From positions 62,001 to 126,000 of the forward strand of contig NZ_SOFM01000035.1 in assembly GCF_004402705.1 (NCBI RefSeq): 64,000 nt of DNA. Reading direction: 5' to 3'. The notes beneath the pieces were generated by a model. That model worked only from the letters and a program-made list of their open reading frames with translations, ran no database searches and was not told where the DNA came from. This document shows, one piece after another, positions 32,366 to 40,193 of this stretch. The position numbers and the translations under genes were made by a program. This DNA comes from Cryobacterium mannosilyticum. GTDB lineage: Bacteria; Actinomycetota; Actinomycetes; Actinomycetales; Microbacteriaceae. Position 1 is the first letter of the stretch. Each line of letters opens with the position of its first letter.

Positions 32366-33164
32366 GCTTGGAGGCCATGATGGCGACGAAGTGGCCGACC
32401 AGGGCCAGGAACGACAGCGGGATGAGCACGATCAGCACGACCCGGTCGACGAGGGGCTCACCCACGAAGCTGCCGAGAATGGCGGCCACGAAAATCAGGA
32501 TGGTGAGTTCGACCGAGTGGTACAGGCGGTGGAACGGCACGAATCGGGCGAGGCGACGCACCTGGGCGAGGCGGCTGGACGTGAGGGTCTTCTCCCCGCG
32601 AGTGTCGGAGAGTTTGGTGAGACCGGCGTTCGCCCTGGCCACGTGCACCATGTCGTTGAGCGCCTTGTTCAGCACGATGATCAGGGCCAGGAGCAGGGCG
32701 AGGGTGGTCCAGAGCAGGTCCGCCGGGGCCTCGAACGGGAACGCCGCAGCCCTGATGCCGAACGCGATCGGGATGAGGGCCTCAGTCGTGTAGTGGCCGA
32801 CCTTGTCGAGGAACACCCCGGCCGGGGAGGACTCCTTGCGCCACCGGGCCACTTCACCGTCGCAGCAGTCCACCAGCATCTGGAGCTGGCCGAGGATGAG
32901 CGCCAGCAGCGCGCCCCAGACGCCCGGGATGAGCAGCGCGGCGGCCGTCGACCAGCCGACCAGGATCATCAGCCCCGTGACCCCGTTGGCGGTGATCCGG
33001 GTCTTCAGCAGCATCCAGGTGATGTACGGAGAGATGTCCCGCAGGTAGAGCGAGGCGGTCCAATGCTCGGCGTTGGCCCGCAGGCGCACCTCGGGCGGCT
33101 GGGCCACGGCGCGCAACTCGGCGATCGACGCCGGCCTGGCGGGCGCGGGTGTCGCTGGCGTCAT
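32352..33164 (-). CDS. CDP-alcohol phosphatidyltransferase-family protein with altered active-site motif
   Basis: A 270-residue membrane enzyme of the CDP-alcohol phosphotransferase family, with about six membrane segments. The family motif is D-x2-D-G-x2-A-R-x8-G-x3-D-x3-D. Here D99, D102, G103, A106, R107, G116 and D120 are present, but the final Asp, thought to be the general base, is His124 (codon CAC at 32793-32795). The enzyme may use a different base or have another role. ATG 33164 overlaps the upstream glycosyltransferase stop as ATGA. Its place between two glycosyltransferases suggests it builds a phosphodiester link in the polymer or its lipid anchor. Confidence 0.82.
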   Translation of the reverse strand: MTPATPAPARPASIAELRAVAQPPEVRLRANAEHWTASLYLRDISPYITWMLLKTRITANGVTGLMILVGWSTAAALLIPGVWGALLALILGQLQMLVDCCDGEVARWRKESSPAGVFLDKVGHYTTEALIPIAFGIRAAAFPFEAPADLLWTTLALLLALIIVLNKALNDMVHVARANAGLTKLSDTRGEKTLTSSRLAQVRRLARFVPFHRLYHSVELTILIFVAAILGSFVGEPLVDRVVLIVLIPLSFLALVGHFVAIMASKRVRS

Positions 33165-34222
33165 GGGTGCCTCCCGGTGTGGGCCGTGATGTTGGTGGTG
33201 AGTTTGAGATACCCGAGCAGGAATCCGATGCCCCAGCAGAAGTGGATGCACGGCAAGACTACGAGAAACCAGAGGCCGGCACGAAACCCGTCGGGGCGGG
33301 TGACGGCCACTGTGGCAACGACCACGATCAGCAGGTAGGCCGCTGGGGCGAGGAATCCGAGCAGCAGCCACGGCGCCGCGCCGGTGGGCAGGGCGGCAAG
33401 TCCGGCCAGGCCGAGCACCAGGCCGAGCACGACGCCGACCACCATCACCGGCGGGGCGAAATAGCGGATGCCGTTGGCCGCCGGGTAACGCCGGGCGAGT
33501 TCGCCGCGCCAGAGCCCGGTGGAGACCATTTGCCTGGCCAGGCGGGCGAGACTCGGCCGGGGACGGTAGACAACGCGCAGGCGCGGCGTGAACCAGACCG
33601 TTCCGCCGACGTCGCGGATGCGCCGATTGAGTTCCCAGTCCTGGCCGCGCTTGATGCCCTCATCGAAGAGGCCGACCCGCACCAGGCTGTCCATCCGGAA
33701 GCAGCCGAGGTAGACCGTCTCCGCCTTGCCCTCGGGGCCGCCGACGTGCAGGGGGGTTCCGCCGAGACCGACCCTCGTGCCGTAGGCGCGGGCGACGGCC
33801 TTCTGGAATGGGGTCTCGCCCTGGGCGTCCATGACGCCGCCGACGTTGTCTGCTCCCGTGCGTTCGAGGGTTTCCACCGCGATGCGCGCGTAGTCCGACG
33901 GCAGCACGGAGTGGGCGTCCACCCGGATCACGACCGGGTATTGCGAAGCCCGGATGGCGATGTTCAGACCGGCCGGCGTGGATCCGACCTCGTTGTCGAC
34001 GACCCGGATGCGCGGGTCGACGGAGGCCATCTCCTCGACGAGTTCGGTGGTGCCGTCGATGCTCGGGCCGAGGGCGAGGGTGACCTCGAACGGGCCTGTG
34101 TAGTCCTGGTGCAGGAGGCTGAGAACGGCATCGCGAACGTGGGTGACATCGTTGAGCACGGGCATCACATAGGAGACTCCGAGCAGCGGTGTGTCTCCGC
34201 GAGGTGGCACCTGGCTGGTCAT
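33161..34222 (-). CDS. Membrane-anchored family 2 glycosyltransferase (ExoA-like)
   Basis: A 353-residue GT2 enzyme. The catalytic domain covers residues about 15-240: SYVMPVLNDVTHVRDAVLSL, the metal site VIRVDAHSVLP (DxH in place of DxD, as in ExoA-type enzymes), and IKRGQDWELNRRIRD with the acceptor-side motif. Three C-terminal hydrophobic segments (about 250-335) anchor it. The ATG at 34222 follows GGAGGAATGCAAAA. First gene of a minus-strand operon with the CDP-alcohol phosphotransferase and the second glycosyltransferase. Confidence 0.87.
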   Translation of the reverse strand: MTSQVPPRGDTPLLGVSYVMPVLNDVTHVRDAVLSLLHQDYTGPFEVTLALGPSIDGTTELVEEMASVDPRIRVVDNEVGSTPAGLNIAIRASQYPVVIRVDAHSVLPSDYARIAVETLERTGADNVGGVMDAQGETPFQKAVARAYGTRVGLGGTPLHVGGPEGKAETVYLGCFRMDSLVRVGLFDEGIKRGQDWELNRRIRDVGGTVWFTPRLRVVYRPRPSLARLARQMVSTGLWRGELARRYPAANGIRYFAPPVMVVGVVLGLVLGLAGLAALPTGAAPWLLLGFLAPAAYLLIVVVATVAVTRPDGFRAGLWFLVVLPCIHFCWGIGFLLGYLKLTTNITAHTGRHP

Positions 34223-34298
34223 TTTTGCATTCCTCCGGAGGGTCGCTTGAGCCTACCAGCCGTGACTTTGCCGCCCTGCGTGGCCCCGGAACGCAGAA

Positions 34299-34329
34299 CT
34301 GCGCCGCCGGCATGGAACCGGCGGCGCAG
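34299..34329 (-). terminator. Hairpin after the HtrA-like protease gene
   Basis: A perfect 12-bp stem, CTGCGCCGCCGG at 34299-34310 against CCGGCGGCGCAG at 34318-34329, with a 7-nt loop, starts 21 bases past the protease stop codon. There is no T tract on the minus strand, so it may act as a weak or Rho-assisted terminator or as a 3'-end stabiliser. Confidence 0.6.
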
Positions 34330-34350
34330 CGGGAAGGAAGGAGCGGTCTG

Positions 34351-36042
34351 CTAGCTGGCGAGCTGCCCGACCGTGACGGACACGGTGATGGACTTGCCGT
34401 CGCGCACGTAGGTCAGTTCGGCCTTGTCGCCGGCCGCGAGCACGCGGACCTGGGCGGTCAGATCGTTGGCGTCGGTGATCGGAACGCCGTTGAAGTTGGT
34501 GATCACGTCACCCTTCTTCAGGCCGGCCTTCTCCGCGGCACCGCCGGAGGAGACCTCGCTGATCAGGGCGCCGACCGTGCTGCTCTTCGGGTCGCTGGCG
34601 GCGCTGGTCACGCTCGCACCGAGCAGGCCGTGGGTGGCCTTGCCGTTGGCGATCAGTTCATCCGAGACCCGCTTGGCCAGGTTCGACGGAATCGAGAAGC
34701 CGACGCCGATGTTGCCGGACGCCGAAGTGGAGGAGCCGCCGGCGTTGGCGATGGCCACATTGATCCCGATCAGCTCGCCCTTGGCGTTGAGCAGCGCACC
34801 GCCGGAGTTGCCGGGATTGATCGCGGCATCCGTCTGGATGACCGACAGGGAGATGCTGCCCGAGTTCGAGGTTCCCTGCTGGGACTTGCTGCCGTCCTTG
34901 TTCGGCAGGTCGAAGAAGAAGGGACTCTGGCCATCGGGTGCGGTCGTGTCCGGCGTCGTGGGGGCGGCTGAGGAGGCAATCGAAATGCTGCGGTTGAGCG
35001 CGCTGACGATGCCATCGGTGACGGTGCCGGCCAGGCCGAGCGGGGCGCCGATCGCGATGGCGGTGTCACCGACGTTGAGCTTGCCGGAGTCGGCGAAGTC
35101 GATCGGCGTGAGCCCCCTGGCATCGGTCAGCTTGATCACGGCGAGGTCGGAGATCGGGTCGGTGCCCACAATGGTGGCGGCGTAGAGCTTGCCGTCGTTG
35201 CCCTTGACCTGGAGGGTCACGTCGGCGGCCGCGCCGTCGAGGGTGACGACGTGGGTGTTGGTGAGCACGTATCCATCGTCGGTGAGCACGACACCGGAGC
35301 CGGTGCCGCCGGAGTTCCCGCTGCTGGCCTCGATGGTGACCACGCTGGGCGATGCCTTCGCCGCCACGGCGGTGATCTGGTTGACGCTGTCGGTGTTGTT
35401 GACGACGACGTTGCTCGGGCCCTGCGCCTGGTTGACGGGGACGCCGTTGCTCTGGTTGCTGAACACGAACGCCGTCACACCCGCGCCGGATGCGCCGCCG
35501 ACGAGGGCGCCGATGGCCAGCGCAGCGATCAGGGCGATGCTTGCCCGCCGCCTGGCGGGGTCCCGGACCGGACCGGAGCCCGGGGTGTGCGGCGGCAGCC
35601 CGTTCGCGGTGGCGTAGGCCGGTGGTGCGATGTTCGGGGCGTAGTAGTTGGGGGCGGTGCTGTCCGCCGGCAGCGGACGGCCGAACGCGTCCGTGGCGTA
35701 GGCGACTGTCGGCTGCGCCTGATGGGGCTGGGGCTGCCCGGCCTGTGCCGGCTCCGGCTGGGCCTGCGCCTGCTCCTGCTCGGACTGGGCCTGTGCCTGC
35801 TCGGACTGGGCCTGTGCCTGCTCGGACGGGGCCTGCGCCTGCTCTGACGGGGCCTGGGCCTGCTCTGACGGGGCCTGGGCCTGCTCTGGCTGAGCCTGCA
35901 CCGGTGCCGCCGACTCGGGAGTCGGAACGGTCTCAGCGTTTTCGGTGGGAGCGATGGCTTCCCCGGCGGCATTGACTTCGAACGGAACTGCGTCGTCGCG
36001 ATGATCAGGGTTGATGCCGGAGTCCTGCGTGTTGTCGGTCAT
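34351..36042 (-). CDS. HtrA-like trypsin/PDZ serine protease, membrane anchored
   Basis: A 563-residue S1C protease for quality control or processing outside the membrane. Residues 1-165 are a cytoplasmic, Gln/Ala/Pro/Glu-rich region; one membrane segment lies at about 168-195. The protease domain has the triad His264 (TNTHVV), Asp299 (ISDLAVIKL) and Ser413 (NPGNSGGAL). A PDZ domain covers about 470-555. The ATG at 36042 is set by AAGGAG seven bases upstream; the frame is open further up but without a site. A 7-residue repeat at about 49-98 is encoded by a 21-bp DNA repeat. Unusually long cytoplasmic part for this family. Confidence 0.92.
   Translation of the reverse strand: MTDNTQDSGINPDHRDDAVPFEVNAAGEAIAPTENAETVPTPESAAPVQAQPEQAQAPSEQAQAPSEQAQAPSEQAQAQSEQAQAQSEQEQAQAQPEPAQAGQPQPHQAQPTVAYATDAFGRPLPADSTAPNYYAPNIAPPAYATANGLPPHTPGSGPVRDPARRRASIALIAALAIGALVGGASGAGVTAFVFSNQSNGVPVNQAQGPSNVVVNNTDSVNQITAVAAKASPSVVTIEASSGNSGGTGSGVVLTDDGYVLTNTHVVTLDGAAADVTLQVKGNDGKLYAATIVGTDPISDLAVIKLTDARGLTPIDFADSGKLNVGDTAIAIGAPLGLAGTVTDGIVSALNRSISIASSAAPTTPDTTAPDGQSPFFFDLPNKDGSKSQQGTSNSGSISLSVIQTDAAINPGNSGGALLNAKGELIGINVAIANAGGSSTSASGNIGVGFSIPSNLAKRVSDELIANGKATHGLLGASVTSAASDPKSSTVGALISEVSSGGAAEKAGLKKGDVITNFNGVPITDANDLTAQVRVLAAGDKAELTYVRDGKSITVSVTVGQLAS
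35743..35898. repeat. 21-bp tandem repeats encoding Gln/Ala-rich heptads
   Basis: About seven imperfect copies of a 21-bp unit encode QAQAPSE or QAQAQSE in the cytoplasmic N-terminus of the HtrA-like protease. The copies are close to identical in the centre (GGCCTGGGCCTGCTCTGACGG on the plus strand is split across units). Copy number is likely to vary between strains, always in frame. Confidence 0.82.
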
Positions 36043-36163
36043 GGTGTGCTCCTTCCAAGCGATGCCAGCTTTGCGCCCGAACCTGAGTGAATGGTTTGCG
36101 CAGGCTGGGAGCATTCAATGATCAAGCCGTGACCTTGCTTGCAGAGCTCGCCTCTCCGCACCT

Positions 36164-37021
36164 CTAGCAGCCGGGGCCGGACGTGCCGGCGGTGCACTCC
36201 CGGTTGACAAGCACCGTGCGCGCCTGGGCGACGACCACGCTGAGCGGGGTCGCCGGGACCGCCAGAGTGCCGCGCACGGCGCGCCAGTCGCGACCGGCGA
36301 ACCGGTACTCGGCCGAGTAGACGACACTGAGAGTGATCGAGCGGCTGCCGGATTCCGTGAAGATGTGGCTTGTGGGCGTGTCGGAGAATTCCGGAAGGCC
36401 CAGGGCGGCCCAGGATGCTCCGCCTCCGGCCGAGTCCAGGCCCTGGCCGGCTCCGAAGTCCCAGCGGAAACCGACCGGGGTGAACCGCACTTCGGCCGGA
36501 AACCCCAGCAGCGTGCCCGAGCGGGTGTGCACGGCGGCAGTGGCGATGAAGTTGGTCGGCAGACCGACCACGCTCCAGCCGTGCGGCTCCATCTCGTGCG
36601 TCGGCGCCGCCGCGCGGAAGCTGACGAGGTCGCTGACACTGACGATCAGGTTCGGGTCGCAGGGCGTGCCGGCGACGCAGTTGATGGTGAACCCGTCCCG
36701 CACGATCGTTCCCGGGCCGGGCACCGTCGCGGCGGACTGCTGGCCTCCGCCGCCGGCCGGGTCGCCCCCTGCGCCACCGCCGGCCTCACTGCCAGCCTGG
36801 CCTCCCCCGCCCGACCCTGAGTCGAATCCGGCGGACAGATCGACGCCGCCGCCGTTCACTGCCCCGGAGACATTGGGACAGCCGCCGGTTTGTTCTGCCA
36901 AGGAACTGCACGCAGCGGATTCAGCCGCAGCTGGACCGGCAAGAGCAAATAGCAGAGTGGCGACGAAAACGACAGCGATTGGACCGTTGCGGCCTGTCAA
37001 CAGGCACCTCCGCGATCCCAT
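36164..37021 (-). CDS. Secreted protein with PKD-like region
   Basis: A 285-residue exported protein. A signal peptide is visible (RNGPIAVVFVATLLFALAGPAAAESA, cleavage near residue 33). After it come a Cys-containing segment, a Gly/Ala-rich linker at about 57-97, and a folded region at about 105-275 with TSHIFTESGSRSITLSVVYSAEY, which resembles the edge strands of PKD domains. The C-terminus has two Cys. The ATG 37021 lies within the upstream lipoprotein gene, overlapping by 25 bases. Function unknown; a surface role is likely. Confidence 0.7.
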   Translation of the reverse strand: MGSRRCLLTGRNGPIAVVFVATLLFALAGPAAAESAACSSLAEQTGGCPNVSGAVNGGGVDLSAGFDSGSGGGGQAGSEAGGGAGGDPAGGGGQQSAATVPGPGTIVRDGFTINCVAGTPCDPNLIVSVSDLVSFRAAAPTHEMEPHGWSVVGLPTNFIATAAVHTRSGTLLGFPAEVRFTPVGFRWDFGAGQGLDSAGGGASWAALGLPEFSDTPTSHIFTESGSRSITLSVVYSAEYRFAGRDWRAVRGTLAVPATPLSVVVAQARTVLVNRECTAGTSGPGC

Positions 37022-37563
37022 ATTTCCCGAGCACCGACAACAAGCCCGGGTCCTTTCAAAGAACTCCTGTCGAAGGTGACTTCAAAGGACGTCCTTGCTG
37101 GACGAGTCTCCGCAACAACGGACTGGCCATTAACGTCGAGCACGTCGACCTCGCTCACGTCAGAACAAAGGTAGACAGAGACCGCAGCGATCCCATCCTT
37201 CGACTTGGTGGTTCTCTGGATGGCAATTCCGTCAAATGAGGTCCTACCTACACTATGTAACCCGCTATCGGCCGCTTGTTTGAATCCGGCGATCTCTGTG
37301 TCAGCAAACTCCCGAGAAGCAACCGCTCGAATGCGCTCAGGTTCGGCGCCCCCCTGGGAGAGAATGAGATCTGACATCTTCTGGTAGGCGGCATATGCCT
37401 CGGTGGCCGCCGCCAGAGCCTCGGCGTCTGAGGCGAAGACCGGGGCATCCGTGGCCGTGGGAGACGGCGCTTGCGGGGCCGGCGGCGCGCAGCCGGCGAG
37501 CGCGAGCGTGCCGAGCAACGCCATGGCACCCATGACCGATCGGCGACGACTGACGAACCGCAT
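36997..37563 (-). CDS. Lipoprotein of unknown function
   Basis: A 188-residue protein starting at ATG 37563 with a lipoprotein signal, LGTLALAGC, giving a lipid-modified Cys near residue 24. A Pro/Ala/Thr linker follows, then a helical segment rich in Ala and a C-terminal domain containing DGIAAVSVYLCSDVSEVDVLD, the style of small actinobacterial lipoproteins resembling NTF2-like folds. Base composition falls in the 3' half (37000-37400), where it is clearly more AT-rich than neighbouring genes. The frame is open further upstream, but the signal peptide sets the start. Paired with the secreted PKD-like protein. Confidence 0.72.
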   Translation of the reverse strand: MRFVSRRRSVMGAMALLGTLALAGCAPPAPQAPSPTATDAPVFASDAEALAAATEAYAAYQKMSDLILSQGGAEPERIRAVASREFADTEIAGFKQAADSGLHSVGRTSFDGIAIQRTTKSKDGIAAVSVYLCSDVSEVDVLDVNGQSVVAETRPARTSFEVTFDRSSLKGPGLVVGAREIWDRGGAC

Positions 37564-37666
37564 GCGGCCAACGTAGAGCAGTTTCGGCAATGCCGCTCGA
37601 ACTCTCCACAGCCGGTTGCCGGGCGCGCGGGCCGATGTCGTAGCTTGGAGGCATGCAGGCGAAACG

Positions 37667-38869
37667 ATGACGATCCCCGGCGCCTGGCGGCGCACCGCAC
37701 ACGGAGCCGGCCTCCTCGCCGCAGACGGCACGGTCGCGGCCAGCATCTTCGCGGAGATGAGCGCCCTCGCCGCCCGCACGGGCGCGATCAACCTCGGCCA
37801 GGGGTTCCCCGACGAGGACGGCCCGCCGGAGGTGCTCGAAGCTGCGCGTCAGGCGATCAGCGACGGCGTCAACCAGTACCCGCCCGGGCGGGGCCTTCCC
37901 GTGCTGCGCGATGCCATCGCCCGTCACCAGCACCGGTTCTACGGGCTGGCGGCGAACCCCGAAACCGAGGTCCTGGTCACCGCCGGCGCCACCGAGGCAC
38001 TGGCCGCGACGATCCTGGCGCTGCTCGAACCCGGCGACGAGGTTGTCACGTTCGAGCCGTTCTACGACGCCTACGGCGCGCTGATCGCGCTCGGCGGCGG
38101 CGTGCACCGCACGGTGCGGCTGCGAGCCCCCGATTTCCAGCCTGATCCGGACGAGCTGCGGGCGGCGGTCACCGACCGCACCCGGCTGATCATCGTCAAC
38201 AACCCGCACAATCCCACCGGCGCGGTCTTCCCGGCCGACACGCTCGCCCTGATCGTGGAGCTCGCCGAGCGGCACGACGCCGTGATCGTCACCGACGAGG
38301 TCTACGAACACCTCACCTTCGGCGTGGCGCACACTCCGATCGCGACGCTTCCGGGGGCCGGCGGGCGCACGGTCACCATCTCCTCCGGCGGCAAGACCTT
38401 CAATACCACCGGCTGGAAGATCGGCTGGCTGACCGCGCCCGCGCCGTTGGTCACCGCCATCCTGGCCGTGAAGCAGTTCCTCACCTACGTCAACGGCGCG
38501 CCGTTCCAGCCGGCCATTGCCGTCGGCCTCGACCTGCCCGAGAGCTACTACTCCGGGATCGCCGCCGACCTGCGCGTCAAGAGGGACGTCCTCGAACGGG
38601 GGCTCACCGCGGCCGGGTTCACCGTCAGCCGCCCGCAGGGGTCGTACTTCATCGTGGCGGATGCCGCCCCGCTGGGCTATCCGGACGGCGCCGAGTTCTG
38701 CCGGGCCCTGCCCGGCCTCGCCGGCGTGGTCGCGGTTCCGATCGCCGCGTTCTGCTCGCCGGAGCACCGCCCGGAGTACGCGTCACTGGTGCGCTTCGCG
38801 TACTGCAAGCGCGTCGACGTGCTGGAGCGTGCCTCGGAGCAACTGGCCGGGCTCACCGCCCGCGCGTAA
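37667..38869 (+). CDS. PLP-dependent aminotransferase (class I/II)
   Basis: A 400-residue fold-type I aminotransferase. Landmarks are INLGQGFPDEDGPPEV, VTAGATEAL (cofactor phosphate region), NNPHNPTGAVF, VTDEVYEHL (Asp for the pyridine nitrogen) and the SGGKTFNTTGWKIGW lysine segment. The pattern is that of the kynurenine/methionine aminotransferase and DapC-like N-succinyldiaminopimelate aminotransferase group; the exact substrate is not decided. ATG 37667 is preferred over an upstream in-frame ATG-like codon at 37616. Its stop codon is inside the left arm of an inverted repeat. Confidence 0.87.
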   Translation: MTIPGAWRRTAHGAGLLAADGTVAASIFAEMSALAARTGAINLGQGFPDEDGPPEVLEAARQAISDGVNQYPPGRGLPVLRDAIARHQHRFYGLAANPETEVLVTAGATEALAATILALLEPGDEVVTFEPFYDAYGALIALGGGVHRTVRLRAPDFQPDPDELRAAVTDRTRLIIVNNPHNPTGAVFPADTLALIVELAERHDAVIVTDEVYEHLTFGVAHTPIATLPGAGGRTVTISSGGKTFNTTGWKIGWLTAPAPLVTAILAVKQFLTYVNGAPFQPAIAVGLDLPESYYSGIAADLRVKRDVLERGLTAAGFTVSRPQGSYFIVADAAPLGYPDGAEFCRALPGLAGVVAVPIAAFCSPEHRPEYASLVRFAYCKRVDVLERASEQLAGLTARA

Positions 38870-38958
38870 CTCCTGCAGATCGCGGGCCGCGGCATCCGTC
38901 GCCCCGTGTTCACGGGGGCGATCCGGAAGCCCGGCCGGAATTGCAGGAGTTATGCGCG
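38861..38958. repeat. Inverted repeat between convergent genes
   Basis: A 17-bp left arm (38861-38877) pairs with 38942-38958 with a single G-T wobble, and the stem extends two more base pairs outward. The core is TAACTCCTGCA against TGCAGGAGTTA. The 64-bp loop contains a second hairpin (CGCCCCGTG/CACGGGGGCG near 38899-38922). It overlaps the aminotransferase stop codon and ends ten bases before the reductase stop. A bidirectional terminator or a mobile small repeat family is possible. Confidence 0.8.
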
Positions 38959-38968
38959 GGAGGGACGG

Positions 38969-40042
38969 TCAGTGCTGGAGGGCCGGGTAGTCGGTGTAGC
39001 CCTCGGCGCCGGCGCCGTAGAAGGTGAGCGGGTCCGGAGCGTTCTGCGGCAGGTCGTTCAGCCAGCGGCGCACCAGGTCGGGGTTCGCGATCGCGGCCCG
39101 TCCGACGACGACAGCGTCGGCCACGTCGTCGGCGATGATCGACATCGCCTCGGAGCGGGTCGTGATGCCGCCGAAGCCACTGTTGACCATCACCGGTCCG
39201 CCGAAGCGGGCGCGGAGGCCCTGAACCAGTTCGCCGGCCGGGTCCTTGTGCAGGATGCTCAGGTAGGCCAGGCCGAGCGGCGCGAGGGCGTCGGCCAGGG
39301 CGCCGTAGGTGGCGGCGACGTCGGCCGCATCCGGCTCGAGCGCGTCCTGGATGTTGTGCTCCGGTGAGACACGGATGCCGACCCGCTCGGCGCCGATGGC
39401 CTCGGCCACGGCCGTGACCACGTCGATGACGAAGCGCGCGCGGTTCTCCGGCGAGCCGCCGAAGGCATCCGTGCGCTGGTTCGAGGCCGGAGAGAGGAAC
39501 TCGTGCAGCAGGTAGCCGTTGGCGCTGTGGATCTCGACCCCGTCGAGGCCGGCGGCGATCGCGTTCTTCGACGCCTGAACGAACTCGGCGATCACGCCCG
39601 GCAGCTCGTCTTCGCGCAGCGCGCGCGGCACCGGGTAGGGGTGCTTTCCGTCGTAGGAGTGGGTCTCCCCGGCGATGGCGATCGCGCTCGGCGCGACGAC
39701 GTCCCGTCCGCCGTTCGTGGCGGCGTGGGTGACCCGGCCGGCGTGCATGACCTGGGCGACGAGGCGTCCCCCTGCGGCGTGCACGGCGGTGGCGACGTTG
39801 GTCCAGCCCTCGATCTGCTCGGGGGTGACCAGACCTGGCTGGCCGGGGAAGCCCTGACCGACGTGGCTGGGGTAGGTGCCCTCCGTGACGATCAGGCCCA
39901 GGGTGGCGCGCTGCCGGTAATGCTCGACGACGAGCGGCCCCGGCACGCCCTCCACGCCGGAACGTACCCGGGTCAGGGGTGCCATCACGAGACGGTTGGG
40001 AAGTTCGAGGTCACCAAGGGTGACGGGAGAGAAAAGATTCAC
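38969..40042 (-). CDS. Old yellow enzyme-family NADH:flavin oxidoreductase (alkene reductase)
   Basis: A 357-residue FMN-dependent TIM barrel enzyme that reduces activated C=C bonds or nitro compounds with NAD(P)H. Landmarks are VMAPLTRVRS (FMN loop), VAQVMHAGRV, VEIHSANGYLLHEFLSP with the substrate-binding His and Asn, and the C-terminal phosphate site DAVVVGRAAIANPDLV. The ATG at 40042 is the expected family start (MNLFSPVTLGDL). It is convergent with the aminotransferase and divergent from the alpha/beta hydrolase. The cell substrate is not known. Confidence 0.92.
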   Translation of the reverse strand: MNLFSPVTLGDLELPNRLVMAPLTRVRSGVEGVPGPLVVEHYRQRATLGLIVTEGTYPSHVGQGFPGQPGLVTPEQIEGWTNVATAVHAAGGRLVAQVMHAGRVTHAATNGGRDVVAPSAIAIAGETHSYDGKHPYPVPRALREDELPGVIAEFVQASKNAIAAGLDGVEIHSANGYLLHEFLSPASNQRTDAFGGSPENRARFVIDVVTAVAEAIGAERVGIRVSPEHNIQDALEPDAADVAATYGALADALAPLGLAYLSILHKDPAGELVQGLRARFGGPVMVNSGFGGITTRSEAMSIIADDVADAVVVGRAAIANPDLVRRWLNDLPQNAPDPLTFYGAGAEGYTDYPALQH

Positions 40043-40193
40043 TGTTGCTCTTTCTGTCGGACGGGCACCACCGGGCGGCCTGACGCCGCCGCCGAATCGG
40101 AAGGCGGGTGCCCCTTGTCGGCAACGGGTGCGGAGCCTGGTCTATTCCGCCGAAACGAGCAATCCGCGCGATCGTCGGCAACGAACCAGGAAC

